30,803 nucleotides of DNA from Priapulus caudatus (GCF_000485595.1 NW_014578542.1:1-30803), one strand, 5' to 3'; positions 1 through 11,662 are shown, counted from the first letter of the stretch. The notes: generated from the sequence alone by a model not told the origin. Program-made: numbers and translations.

Positions 1-106
1 CGCGCGCGTGCGTGTGTGCGTGTGCGTGCGTGTGTGTGTGTGTGTGTGTGCGCGCGCGCGTGCGTGTGTGCGTGTGCGTGCGTGCGTGTGCACGCGCGTG
101 TTTTCT
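1..106. repeat. GT/GC dinucleotide microsatellite
   Basis: Alternating purine-pyrimidine tract of GT and GC steps with few interruptions, ending before a short T-rich stretch. It is cut by the window edge. Such tracts can adopt Z-DNA. No gene is visible in it. Confidence 0.95.
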
Positions 107-1280
<1,174 letters not shown>

Positions 1281-1365
1281 ATGCATCTTCTTGTCTTTCG
1301 CGTACTCTTAATTTATTATGCTCTCTACTTACTTGGCTATCTCTGTCTCTACCTCTGCATTTGCG

Positions 1366-1505
1366 TGTCTCTTTCTCTCTCTCTCTCTGCTTCTGTACCT
1401 GGCCCTGCCACTGTTCCTCTCTGTCTGTCTGTTTCACACACACTCTCTCTCTCTCTCTCTCTCTCTCTCTGCTCTCTCTCTCTCTCTATCTTTCTCTCTC
1501 TCTCT

Positions 1506-1535
<30 letters not shown>
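1366..1535. repeat. CT-rich (polypyrimidine) microsatellite
   Basis: Interrupted CT dinucleotide runs with a few TGCT and CTGT steps, followed by an AT tract to about 1580. Long Ser/Leu frames on one strand are low-complexity artefacts. Confidence 0.93.
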
Positions 1536-1539
<4 letters not shown>

Positions 1540-1583
1540 ATATATATACTATATATATATAATATATATATATAGTATATATA

Positions 1584-1775
1584 TCAGGAGTAGATAATAG
1601 GGAGGAGTGTGACAACAATAAACAAGGGAAATTCGTCATTTACTAGCCTTATAATACCTACGATTTACTACACGTAACTCATTCCAACTTGAGCTCAAAT
1701 CGGACACAGTACATTCGCCCATCATCGTACGAAATCGTTATTATCGTCTTATTATCGCCTATTATCTACTCCTGA
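1584..1775. mobile_element. MITE with TCAGGAGT ends, TA-flanked
   Basis: The left end TCAGGAGTAGATAATAGG is mirrored exactly by the right end CCTATTATCTACTCCTGA. Both ends are flanked by TA, matching the target duplication of Tc1/mariner-type elements. The 192-bp interior has no coding capacity. Similar ends recur near 2222, 12218, 26008 and 29545, so this is a family. The superfamily rests only on the TA flank and is an inference. Confidence 0.8.
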
Positions 1776-2221
1776 TAATATATATATATATACCTCTCTC
1801 GCATTCTCTCTGTCCTGTTTTTTTTATTCCACGCGGTCACTCTCCTTTCACGCACTTACGACATGTTTCTATCTTTTATTTTCGCGTGTGCCTTTCGCTT
1901 ACCTATGAGAGAGCCGTGATATATTAGACAATAACATACATGTGCATGAGAAACCGCACTCATTATCTCGTTATCATTAGCTCGTATCGTTATCATTATC
2001 ATATTCATTATCAGTAGCATATTCATTATCATTATCTCGTTTTCTCGTTTATAAGTATCTCATTATCTCGTTACAACGACTCGTTATCTCTCTGCAGCAA
2101 TGAAGATACATATGAGTGATACAACGGAGATAATTCTGGACAAGGTGGGAGGATTTAAACACGCTATTCGTTGGAGAGGTCGAAGTAAGGTAACCCGTTG
2201 GCGTATTGTGTTATGATATAA

Positions 2222-2290
2222 TCAGGAGTGGATAATAGAGACTATAATAAGAGATATTAATAATCTCTATTATTAGTCTAGTCAATATAT
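2222..2290. mobile_element. Foldback fragment with TCAGGAGTGG end
   Basis: Begins with the same end as the MITE at 1584. The following AATAGAGA and TCTCTATTATT segments can pair as a hairpin. No matching right terminus is visible, so it is probably a degenerate or truncated copy. Confidence 0.5.
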
Positions 2291-2558
2291 AGAATTTTTG
2301 GCTACCCGAACAAATGCAACAGAAGGTTCTATGTTGGAAGTTGTTGATTGGACCCTCCTAAACTTCATATGCAAAATCGGCCAAAATCGGCCCACGGAAA
2401 CTGGCTAATTACATAATTCTAAAATGGCGCCACCGCCTTTTCAAGTTTGAGGCTAGTTTTTCCTAGATAGTACAGCATCGAAGCTATAAAAGCCAAAAAT
2501 CAGATGAATTAATTGTGCACTTTTTGACAAAAGCATGAAACTGGCAGTAAATGTTTAT
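2291..2558. other. No feature seen
   Basis: Unique-looking AT-rich DNA without supportable genes or repeats. Confidence 0.4.
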
Positions 2559-2716
2559 AATGTATAATGTTATGATATATATTATGTTGTAAAATGTTAA
2601 TGATGATATAATGTATGTTGTAAAATGTATAATGTTATGATATAATGTATGTTGTATAATGTATAATGCTATGATATAATGTATGTTGTATAATGTATAA
2701 TGCTATGATATGATGT
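2559..2716. repeat. Tandem repeat, 31-34 bp unit
   Basis: Units contain ATGTTGTA, AATGTATAATG and CTATGATATAATGT. GTTGT recurs at 2586, 2617, 2651 and 2685, giving periods of 31 and 34 bp. Confidence 0.85.
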
Positions 2717-3166
2717 GCGTATTACATCACGACACACGGAACCTGACGGCATTAACGTACACGTCCGCAAAGGCAATCTCAAGGTTAATTGGTAAATACG
2801 AAAGCACACCCTTGTCGCGTCTTTGCCTACTCTACTCGACATTTACTGTAGCGAACCTTAATAATATTAGTTCTTCTCCGATCTGAGGGGGGGGTTACCT
2901 TAGTAATATAACACCTCATCATGAGCAGAGACTGCATGACAGCTAATTTATGCTGATAATCACATTGTATCTGTGAATAAAGTAATTATTTATTACTCAA
3001 ACAATTGATAGGCAACCGACGCGGATTGAGACCATGGAAAATTACGGTCATTATCTTTTATCATTCTCAATATAAACACATCAACCTGGTACTAGTGGCG
3101 CAAATATCTGCGTAGAGTATATCTTCAGGGCCCTTTAACGCACCCCTCAACAATTAAAAAGTAAAA
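2717..3166. other. No feature seen
   Basis: No supported gene or repeat; lies just left of the decayed transposon. Confidence 0.4.
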
Positions 3167-6100
3167 CCACTAGTTAGTCTATGGGCTTATGTAATATTTT
3201 CCAGATTTGTCATTTTTTTGGGTAGATTCTTGGCACTCATGTCTAAACACATCTAGAATCTTCACTGATTAAGAAAAAAATGGGTGCCAGTTTTTTCATT
3301 AACATTTAGGGCCTCCATTTTGAATTTCAAATGGCCATCACGGAAAATTCTTTTTTTAAATAATTTCCAATTAACCATCTATTCATTCAAATGTCATTAC
3401 AATATTTATTCTATTTTATTTACAACTCATATAAAGAGATCAAAGATTCATTGGAAACAAAATTAGAGCACTCGAATACTACTAAATTAGCAAAAATCCA
3501 AGATGGCCACCATATTTCAGCTTTTTCTACGTAAAATGCCATACGTTTGTACCAATGGACATTGGAAGATTTTTTTGGTGTCTAACCATATGTTTTCAGT
3601 TGGCATATGAGGATTTCAATAATAACAACGTATTTATGATTGGAACATCTTTACCATCCTCCAAAACACTTAAGAGAAATAATGTAAAAGATGTAATTCA
3701 ATATAAATTCATTTATAAGTTTAAGATGGATATTTTTTTTAAGGTACGACAATGCTACGATGTATGAATCAGGAGTTACTAGTTGTCATTGCTTCAATCA
3801 TCTTCTAGATCTTCGCCAATCATTGGTGGTGTAATGTTAGTACAGCTGTCGCCTTCCCCACCACATTTGCAAAGTTCGGTACAGACCACATTGTTTCCTC
3901 TGCATGGAGCACCTTCGCGAACACTTTGATTTTTCACAGTTACACCTGACGAGCTGCAGCACTAAGACTGGGGCTGGTGCAACCTGAGAAAGAACTGTCA
4001 GTAGCTTTTTGTCTAGGTTTCGCCACCCCAAGGTCAGAGGGTCCAGACAAGTTGATTTCAATACCATATCTGGTGCCATATATTAGCCTGGACATTGGCA
4101 CGGCGTATATGTTGAATCCATGCTCCCTGAGTCGGTGGCAGTTCGTCAACTCCTTGTTCATCCTTCAGTTGCTTGAACAAAAACCATCTGAGCATATTGC
4201 TTCCCAATGTGGGACTCCACTTGGACAGGAAAGAGAGCAAAGAAACTCTCACAGCCATGTATTAACTTTTCGGATGGTTCATCTCCTTCGCCAAGACAGC
4301 TAGTGCTATCAGGATGGTGGGGCTTGCCTTCAGGAAAGTTGCAAAGCATCCCTTCTTTCCCTTTCCTATGTGATATTTCTGTCGTATCAACAGCCTGTGA
4401 GCAGCATGCCAGTTTATCAAGATGCTGATTTCTCCGGTCCAAGCTTGTCATAAATAGGCTGTAGGAAGACTTTTCGTTGTCTTTCGCTTGTCCCACTGAT
4501 TAGCGCAGAATGGTTGCCAAGTAGTGGCGTTCTTCGTAAGCCAAAGCAAGCACATCTGTGTCTTGAGAATATATGTGGACATTAATCCCGTTGCTCGCAA
4601 CTTCTACAGCATGAAAATCATAAGATGTCCGCCTCTTCCTGTGTGCTGACACCGGCATTATTTCACATTCATAATTCGTCATGACCTCCTGCCGTGTTGC
4701 AGTCATGACCTTGACGGTACTGTAGTGGATAAGCTGATGGGAAAGGTAGAGAGTTAGCGAATCCTTTGTGCTGCTGCTGGCAAGAAACATCTTTCTGTCT
4801 TTGATGCCCGTTGAGTCTTAAACTATGTAGGATTTAGTTACCCGCACATTGCTTTTCCATCGCTCTCTTGTTGATGCTTTATTGGTGTAGTTATCAAATA
4901 TAACTCGCACTTGGCAATATCCTCGAGCCTTTGAGTCAATGAGTGTGACGAAGGATGTTGCAGAGCTCTTTGCAGTTTTGAAATTCTTTGATTGCCATCA
5001 ACTCCTGTTACCACTCCCATTCCATCAACTACAAGACACATCTCCAATCCCTCTTCAAACTCGGTGGGCTGTGCAGAAGTTTGAAACTGTGTCGTTGGCC
5101 ACCAAATCTTCCAGAAGCTTTATCACTGTGCTCTTGTCCGTAGTGGGATGAATAGATCCATCCGGTGCCATGAGAACTTTGTTTGTGTAGGCAAATTCAT
5201 GCATGCCAATCACTTCTTCCAGATCGACACTCTCGAGATGACCAGGCAATAACCAGCAGTCTGGCAAAGGTCAACACCTCAGACCCTGTGTTCAATTTAA
5301 TGTCTTTTGCAGCAGACATCCATGTCTTCTGCTTGACTTTGGTCATCTGTGCTCCACAAATTGGCGACAGATGATGCGTTCCTCTACAAACGTTTTGTAA
5401 GCTTCCATGCCATTCTCCTCTGTTGCTAGGATACTTGGGTGAAACTTTGTCTGGGATGATCTCCTTTCACATGAGTTGTACATGCAGCCTCTGCAGTCCG
5501 AAGTTCTCGCTACCAAGCTCCATTTGAATAAGTTGCAGGGTGCTAACACTGACTTCAGCTGAGCAATGGAGCGTTCTTGGCGGCAATTTTTGACTGAGAG
5601 AGTTTGATGAATGCTGTGGTGGGGCAATTGTGCTAGTAGTAGCTACAAGTCGTTCTGACTCATCAGCAAGTCGTGCCAGCTCCGGAGCAGTGAGACAAAA
5701 CTTCAAGAGCGTTGCTGGGATGTTGTTATTCCAGAGATCCCTCCTTGCCTTTCGTTGATTTGTTGAGGTGTTCCATCGCCTGATCAACAGCAATTCGTGT
5801 GAATGGAATACGTTGCTGGTATCACTGCCAAACTCACCATTGGTGAAGCTCTGCCATAGTCTGGATTAGAGGTTTTTATGGCATCCATGCGTGCGATGAA
5901 CTCTGGAATGTTTTGAGCATAATCTAGCCTGGCATATGCAAAGAAGTACTTAAGTGCTGGCATATGCAAAGATGCTCAAGTGATACCAAGTAGAGGTGCC
6001 AGTTACCTTCCCGTATAGCCCTCTGGAACTGTAACAGTGTCATCACCTGCCGCATGTACATCCTAGCCCATTGAAACATTGGTCTGTCTTACGACTAGCG

Positions 6101-6882
6101 GTCAAAACTCTCGTAGCTGTTTCTCAGATTTGAAGGATTCTATATCCATTTTGAATGCCTAGTGCGCTTCTGCAACGGCCTGTCTTTATCCCGGCATGCT
6201 TCAGTCAGTGCTTTACGCTGGCTACCAAGGCACGTCACGTACAAACAGGTTGATCCTCAAGAAATTTCTCCATCACAGAGATCGAAGAGTGCTGAAGAGT
6301 TAACTGGTGCGCTTCAGATCGCTCTGTTGTAATGATTGCCATTTAAAATCTGTGATACAGTCACGCGTACCGTACAGATCTGCTTCTTGCCATGCGTCGT
6401 CAAGACCTTAAATTATTTAAAACATTTATAAAATTATGACTTGATTAGATATATGTCTTGACTAGAAATACAAAGTTAAAAACTAAAAATAGAGTCCGAT
6501 TGCGTTTAAAATTTTAAAAATGCGTGGTAAGATTATATATATTTTTTGATAAATAACGTCGAAAACCTGTTTCTATTCATGCAAACAGAGTTCAGATGAA
6601 AAGTTGTCTCAACTATAATGCATTTGGTACTCAAACTCTATGAACACATTTTGATTATACGTTTAAAATAATGTTGAATACCAAAAAACCATACAAATCG
6701 CTTTAAAAAGCGGCCATTTTGAAATTTAAAATGGCGGCCCTAAATGTTAATGAAAAACTGGCACCCATTTTTTTTCTTAATCAGTGATGTTTCTAGGGGT
6801 GTTTAACATGGGTGCCAAGAATCTACCCAAAATTTTGCTTTTTATACATAAGCCCACAGACTAAGTGATGTCATGGCAGTGA
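3167..6882 (-). mobile_element. Decayed DNA transposon with long inverted repeats
   Basis: Segments at about 3167-3345 and 6702-6882 are inverted copies of each other with small differences. Landmarks in order are GGGCTTATGTA, GGGTAGATTCTTGGCAC, CACTGATTAAG, TGGGTGCCAG and CATTAACATTTAGGGCC. They bracket about 3.35 kb that holds the broken minus-strand ORF described separately. Long inverted repeats around a single gene are typical of class II elements. The outermost ends and the target duplication are not clear, so the superfamily is left open. The left end starts CACTA, but the right does not match exactly. Confidence 0.82.
3837..5969 (-). pseudogene. Frameshifted transposon-borne ORF, DGM..DTDV type
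   Basis: Read on the minus strand, fragments from several frames follow the order of a large uncharacterised protein family abundant in marine invertebrate genomes and usually regarded as transposon-derived. A YARLDYAQNIPEF segment (about 5969-5784) is followed by DQAMEHLN in another frame. Then come APDGSIHPTTDKS (5267-5055), VVDGMGVV (5047-4838), and YSQDTDVLALA (4790-4500), the DTDV motif that I associate with PIN/FEN1-like nuclease folds. A G-E-G-D segment, LPPTQGAWIQHIRRAN (4258-4058) and a Cys-rich tail (CNCEKSKCSRRC, 4079-3837) follow. At least five frame changes or stops separate the fragments, so no intact protein can be made. The position inside the long inverted repeats supports it being the element's own gene. 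Family recognition is from memory of conserved blocks, and a catalytic role is inference. Confidence 0.75.
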
Positions 6883-7316
6883 ATTCGCTACTTTACTGAC
6901 TTTATCGTCTCATTGACAAGAACAACAAATAAATATCACGGATTTATCGCGAAATAAAACTGCTTTCAAATTCATAAAATCGGTTAACACATTCTAAGAG
7001 ACACGGGTTTGTGTTTTCAGGAAGGGTAAGATGAAAACGTTCTGGCTAATGACGCAGGAACACGAACGACCCAAGACACACAGCGGCGACGTTTGGAGGC
7101 CTATTCGTACGTGCAGGACTAAGCACGCACTGCACCGGCACGCGACGCACGCGACGCACGCACGCACCCCATTACCCCATCACTCGCCGCTACTCAGTGC
7201 TTTGGAAGCTCTAAGTTATAGAGCGACGCGACGCATGCGACGAGAGAATGTGTTAATAACACGGTAATCAACATGGTAACCGGGCTGCCATGTATATATA
7301 GGCCCTATATACACAC

Positions 7317-7377
<61 letters not shown>

Positions 7378-7520
7378 TATATATATAATAATATATATAT
7401 ATATAATGTGTTGTCGACTCGTCTGCGTGCACTGACTGAATTGGGATAATTTCCTTGCACTATTTACCTTTGCTAATATGTCTTGTTATATCCGTATACG
7501 TATGTGCTATTCCTAGAAAA
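6883..7520. other. Spacer with CA microsatellite; no gene supported
   Basis: Contains a CA dinucleotide run at about 7313-7374 followed by TA steps to 7406. A 78-codon frame at 7031-7267 is dominated by ACGCA-type low complexity and has no recognisable content. Confidence 0.6.
7313..7374. repeat. CA dinucleotide microsatellite
   Basis: Almost pure CA run followed directly by an AT run. Confidence 0.97.
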
Positions 7521-7991
7521 TATGTGACCCGCTCCAGCCAAAACCAGGATTAAGTAGGAAATTCTACAAATTGAGTTATTGTGCATATCTGAATAGATCA
7601 TTTATTACCTTTAAAATGATATATAATATTTGGCTATATCTAAAGAATTGACCGATCTACAGCAATTTGAAGATCGGAACCGACTTATTCCGGAATATTG
7701 CAGCTTTTGAGATAAAGCGTTCCGGGCAAGGGGCCGCAGTCGGGGATGAGCGGTCAGGGGCCCTTAAAAAATTTTTTATTTTTTTATTTTTTAAAATTAA
7801 AAATGACCATAATAATCTAGAGATATCTGAACGCTATATATCCGGATTAAATATGCACTTAGGAATTATTTTTTGTAAAAATCTTATTTTGTCCAGGTAG
7901 GCCATTTTCAGCATTGACATGTGTGCGTGCTCATTACATCAAAACAATAACTTGCGGACTTAGTCCGTATTATGCTGGAGCGGCGTCACAT
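7521..7991. mobile_element. MITE with GTGACCCGCTCCAGC ends
   Basis: The left end reads ATGTGACCCGCTCCAGC. The right end, at 7971-7991, is its reverse complement with one extra base (GCTGGAGCGGCGTCACAT). No coding capacity. The right three quarters recur at 8307-8730 as a direct second copy. Confidence 0.72.
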
Positions 7992-8176
7992 TATGTTCTC
8001 TCTCTCGGAATTGCCTTTCACATTGTGCTAAATGTATTTCTTTTAAAACCGATTGCTCAACACCTGCCACTATTGAAGTAGATTTATTATTCTCTACTTT
8101 TTCTGAAATATATACATATATATTTTGGCTGGAAATCCCCCGAAGAAATTGATGGAATCGCCCGTCTTTGCTAGTA

Positions 8177-8209
8177 TATGTATATATATACATATATTAT
8201 ATATATATA

Positions 8210-8240
<31 letters not shown>

Positions 8241-8245
8241 AATGT
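8177..8245. repeat. AT dinucleotide tract
   Basis: Near-pure TA repeats, followed by an ambiguous base (n) at 8255 that marks an unresolved assembly position. Confidence 0.9.
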
Positions 8246-8265
8246 AGAACAAATNTTATATATAA

Positions 8266-8309
8266 TATCAAGAGCTAATAATACCTATAGGTATTATTAG
8301 CTCTTGATA
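8266..8309. repeat. Perfect 44-bp palindrome
   Basis: Two 22-bp arms with no spacer, centred between 8287 and 8288. The arm begins TATCAAGAGCTAATAATACC and turns at CCTATAGG. The outer ends TATCAAGAG/CTCTTGATA resemble the TATCAGGAG ends of the MITE family at 1584, so it may be a minimal foldback member. Confidence 0.9.
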
Positions 8310-8730
8310 ATATTTGGCTATATCTAAAGAATTGAACGATCTACAGCAATTTGAAGATCGGAAACCGACTTATTCCGGAATATGCAGCTTTTGAGATAAA
8401 GCGTTCCGGGTAAGGGGCCCAGTTGGGGATGAGCGGTCAGGGGCCCTTGAAAAATATTTTTTATTTTTTATTTAAAAAAAATTAAAAATGACCATAATAA
8501 TCCCTTAAAAAATATTTTTATTTTTTAATTTTTTTAAATTAAAAATGACCATAATAATCTAGAGATATCTGAACCTATATATCCGGATTAAATATGCACT
8601 TAGGAACTTATTTTTGTAAAAATTTCATTTTTGTCCAGGTAGGCCATTTTCAGCATTGACATGTGTGCGTGCTCATTACTCAAAACAATAACTTGCGACT
8701 TAGTCCGTATTATGCTGGAGCGGGTCACAT
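8307..8730. mobile_element. Second, left-truncated copy of the 7521 MITE
   Basis: Aligns with 7623-7991, sharing TATTTGGCTATATC, GAAGATCGG, GGGGATGAGCGGTCAGGGG and the right end GCTGGAGCGGGTCACAT. It differs mainly by single-base indels. It is longer than copy 1 because a segment of about 55 bp (CCCTT, A/T run, AAATGACCATAATAATC) is tandemly repeated near 8450-8560. The left inverted end is missing. Confidence 0.85.
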
Positions 8731-8842
8731 ATGTCAGCCATGTGCATGTGTGTAGGTGAGCAACCTAGTGAAGTAGGTCTGAATCAGCAAGGCTCTCACA
8801 CTCATCGCACGTAGCCGCCAATTAATAGATCAACATTAATTA

Positions 8843-9182
8843 CAGGGGTAGAAATTAACTTTTGAACACGGGAGTCCAACGGACTCCCTACCCCCAAAAA
8901 GAGGGAGTCTGCAGCAAAATGAGGGAGTCCGCAGTCTGAGGTTTAAAATTAAAGATAATAAAAATAATGCATGTGCTTATTTTGAAAACGGTTGCACGTC
9001 TGCCAAATTTTCTTTGGACATTTGCTGAAATAATATGGTAATTCTGCGAGGCTCTGGAACGAACTAGTTAGTATAGCAGAATTTTGAGGGAGTCACACGG
9101 ACTCCTACATATGTCAAATCAGGGAGTACGATAGTAAATCAGGGAGTATTTGACTCCAGACTCCCGTTAATTTTGCACCTTG
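8843..9182 (+). mobile_element. CAGGG-ended MITE, copy A
   Basis: Starts CAGGGGTAGAAATTAACTTT and ends near GTTAATTTTGCACCTTG, an imperfect inverted repeat of the start. The interior has GGGAGTCC..GGACTCCC hairpins and TGCCAAATTTTCTTTGGA. Four further copies occur (11813, 14544, 22369, 24168). CAGGG/CCCTG ends suggest a non-autonomous hAT-like element (inference). No clear flanking duplication here. Confidence 0.82.
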
Positions 9183-9515
9183 CGTGACGTAGCTTCCGAC
9201 ATTACATCATCATCTCATCACGCTGGCTTAGCTCATGCCGTGTGACATATAACGCTACTGTAACAGCAGTAGATATTAAACCACACAAAAAACTATTCGA
9301 AAGTTTCGCGGAAATCTCGGACTCTCTAGCTTCGAAAAAAAAACCCTCTTTTAAGGCATGACTTTGAAGGCTTAGTCGGGCGTTTCCTCTATTTTAAATG
9401 TAAATACATAAATACGACTTTATTAGTCGACACGAATATGCCGTCCGCTTGTTTAGATGTTCAGTTGTTTAGACGTTCGCTTGTTTAACTCGCCGCCTGC
9501 GTCGTTTCGACCCAG

Positions 9516-9775
9516 CAGGAGGAGCAGCGGCGGCGCGATAGCGTCATGTCGTCGTCGGCGCCGGAGATTGGTGGCGCCCCCGCGCGGGGCACCGAGTACA
9601 ACGCGCAGTACTGCAACTGGTCGGCGTGCAGCAGCCCCGTGTCTGAGCACGCGGGGGCGCCACCGCGCACGGCGTCCGTGGATCGCGCCCGCACACCGCA
9701 GCGACGGCCCGAGACCGCCGCCCCGCACGTGCCGTCCGTCAAGTCCGACCCCGGCAAGGCGAAGAACAAGCTCAG
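9516..9775 (+). CDS. MDM1: MDM1-like exon 1 as seen (first repeat)
   Basis: Encodes QEEQRRRDSV, then MSSSAPEIGG and the repeat TEYNAQYCNW, followed by a Pro/Ser/Arg-rich linker. The 3' border is CTCAG|GTAGGG, phase 2. An in-frame TAA at 9486-9488 and the acceptor-like TTTCGACCCAG at 9515 allow two readings. It may be an internal exon starting at 9516 (or 9519), or the first coding exon with Met at 9546. No second MDM1 repeat exon was found upstream, so the true N-terminus is open. CpG-rich, like all exons of this gene. Confidence 0.75.
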
Positions 9776-10084
9776 GTAGGGGGCGCCGCTGCTGCATGTA
9801 CAGCGCGAGGTATTTGACACTAGCCACCTCGTGATGTAAACTTGTTCCCTCACTGTGAGGCCAGGAGCGGCAGCTCAAAGAAGTTCATCGGGTGAAAGAA
9901 AGACGGCCACTTGTCCTGTTACAGTTAGCTGTGTCGCATCTGAACGAATAAACAAATGTACGCAGTGGGTCATAAGTAATGGGCAGGGAACCAACCTACC
10001 TCCGTACTGAATTTCAGCTGTGTGAGACTTAGCGAACTCTCAGACATTAATAATACCCCCCTGTTCTGTTTCCCTCCTCTACAG
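9776..10084 (+). other. Intron 1 of MDM1-like gene
   Basis: GT at 9776, AG at 10083-10084 preceded by a good pyrimidine tract (CTGTTTCCCTCCTCTACAG). No internal feature recognised. Confidence 0.7.
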
Positions 10085-10186
10085 ACCTCCGTCGCCCACG
10101 GAGTCTGTGAAGCAGATAGCTGATGGGGGTCAGGTGCAGTACAGGCCACACACGGCCGAGAGACCCAGGTCACTGGTGAAAGCCAG
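10085..10186 (+). CDS. MDM1: MDM1-like exon 2
   Basis: Enters and leaves in phase 2; the reading frame runs PPSPTESVKQ to RPRSLVKA. Acceptor CTCTACAG|A, donor GCCAG|GTGTGT. It is a Pro/Ser linker between repeat motifs. The intron that follows is only about 250 bp and is filled with TTG and TGC triplet repeats. Confidence 0.75.
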
Positions 10187-10202
10187 GTGTGTGTACCGCG
10201 TA

Positions 10203-10375
10203 GAGTTGTTGTTGTTGTTGCCAATTGCTGTTGTTTCCAATGTTGTTGCAGTTGTTGCTGTTGCTGGTGTTGTTTTCTGCATCGTCATTGTTGTTGTTGT
10301 TGTCGGTGGTCATGGTGCTGCTGCTGCTGTTGTTGCTGCTGCAGCTACTGCTTCTGCTATACTACTGCATTGCTA
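10203..10375. repeat. TTG/TGC triplet microsatellite in intron 2
   Basis: Runs of TTG, then GTTGTTG and CTGCTG triplets. Both overlapping long frames here (poly-Val or poly-Cys) are repeat artefacts. Confidence 0.9.
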
Positions 10376-10439
10376 TATCATCAACATAATCATATATCAA
10401 ATAGACAAATCAAACGATATATAATCTTTCCGATCGCAG

Positions 10440-10527
10440 GAAGCAGTACAAGTCGGAATACCTGGAGAAGTTTGTGCCACCGTGGAGCTACGAGTACGAC
10501 CATGGAGAGTGGAAGAAGGTGAAACAG
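10440..10527 (+). CDS. MDM1: MDM1-like exon 3 (SEY repeat and GEWKKVKQ)
   Basis: Acceptor CCGATCGCAG|G, phase 2 in, phase 0 out. Encodes KQYKSEYLEKFVPPW, then SYEYDHGEWKKVKQ. This is the best-conserved block, matching the human segment in which SEYRAKF is followed by a Tyr- and Trp-containing stretch. The nominal donor is AAACAG|GTGAGA at 10527/10528. The last 30 bp of the exon are repeated downstream with the donor, so the real 3' border could also be 10557, 10587, 10617 or 10647, each adding ten residues in frame. Confidence 0.85.
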
Positions 10528-10663
10528 GTGAGAGGAGAGTGGAAGAAAGTGAAACAGGTGAGAGGAGAGTGGAAGAAAGTGAAACAGGTGAGAGGAGAGT
10601 GGAAGAAAGTGAAGCAGGTGAGAGGAGAGTGGAAGAAAGTGAAACAGGTGAGAGGAGAGTGGA
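10528..10663 (+). repeat. 30-bp donor-spanning minisatellite at exon 3 end
   Basis: Four exact-length units plus a partial one follow exon 3 (10528, 10558, 10588, 10618, partial 10648). Each unit starts GTGAGAGGAGAG and ends GTGAAACAG or GTGAAGCAG, so each rebuilds the donor CAG|GTGAGA. The frame stays open through all units, reading VRGEWKKVKQ each time. It then stops at TAG 10666-10668 within GGAATTAGGGTTAGGG, a short telomere-type sequence. Confidence 0.95.
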
Positions 10664-10668
10664 ATTAG

Positions 10669-11565
10669 GGTTAGGGAGTAGGCGCCTCCCTAGACTAGCA
10701 TTATATTACATTTATGTAATACAACATGAACAGCGCATGCGCAACAACTGCTCGGACGATCATAGCGCATACGAACAGGTGTCCGATGCTCGGACGAATA
10801 TCCATGTCCTTTGATGTTATTTCCTAAAATAACATCAGAATATAAAAAATTTTAGGGCACAATTTATTGGTCTAGGCGGCCATCTAACTGCGAACCCCTG
10901 ACCGGCCCCTCCGGTATTGCACATACTGGCGCGCATTGTTACAACTGCCCCCCCTAGTTCCAATATGTGCTAAACTATGTTAATAACAATTAATATGCTA
11001 TTCCAGGGTTTCCCGAAACTTTTAACACACATCGGGTCTGACATTCCTTCGAAGTTGAAGATAATTTGAGGCATCCCATAAATTCTCCGCCACGCCATCC
11101 ATGCGCCGGGCATCCATGTGGGGGGCGCCGGTCCATGCCTTATTAAATTTCCATCTTCGTTTACTTTTGACAATCCCAACTCAGCCATGCTGTGATTTCA
11201 CAACTTGACGCATACGTCTCTGAACAGATCGAGTTTACATGCATATTGGGGGCCGACAGGTGTGATTACCGCCATTTGGTACAACCGGTCCTGGGCCCTC
11301 CCCAATCCATCTGTAAACGACATGGCTTCTAAAATATCTTGTGGAGGACTTTATTCCTACTACACAGTTGACATTCTTTCAATTCAGTTCAATTCAATTA
11401 ACTTTATTTACAGTTATGACAATTACGTTTTGTTGGATTTACGGAAAATATGTGGTCATATACCAGGTTATTGACAAATTAACCGGCATAAGATAATTTG
11501 TAGTCGTGTTTACGCGATTATACCGCCATCTATCTGTTGACATTCTTCCACCATACTTCTCTCAG
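10669..11565 (+). other. Intron 3 of MDM1-like gene
   Basis: About 0.9 kb without a recognised element. A complementary ATGTTATTT/AAATAACAT pair near 10812-10834 can fold. Ends with a pyrimidine-rich acceptor, CATACTTCTCTCAG. Confidence 0.6.
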
Positions 11566-11662
11566 AGCTCGGAGTATGACGAGCAGTACAAGTGGGTGGC
11601 TCCGCCGAGAAAGGAACCCAACGAAGCGTCGCGGAAAGCGAGGATCGATCATGTGCAGGAAG
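11566..11662 (+). CDS. MDM1: MDM1-like exon 4 (SEYDEQYKW repeat)
   Basis: Enters in phase 0 after CTTCTCTCAG and leaves in phase 1 at CAGGAAG|GTAACT. Encodes SSEYDEQYKWVAPPRKE and a basic segment ASRKARIDHVQE. It is the third SEY repeat, with the aromatic/W positions typical of MDM1. Confidence 0.85.

Noticed and set aside
7031-7267. Possible first exon of MDM1 (Met at 7031)
   Set aside because: No SEY-type repeat or related sequence; composed largely of CACGCA-type low complexity.
9453-9878. A 141-codon minus-strand frame
   Set aside because: It lies opposite exon 1 of the MDM1-like gene; GC-rich coding DNA often opens the complementary frames, and its sequence has no recognisable content.
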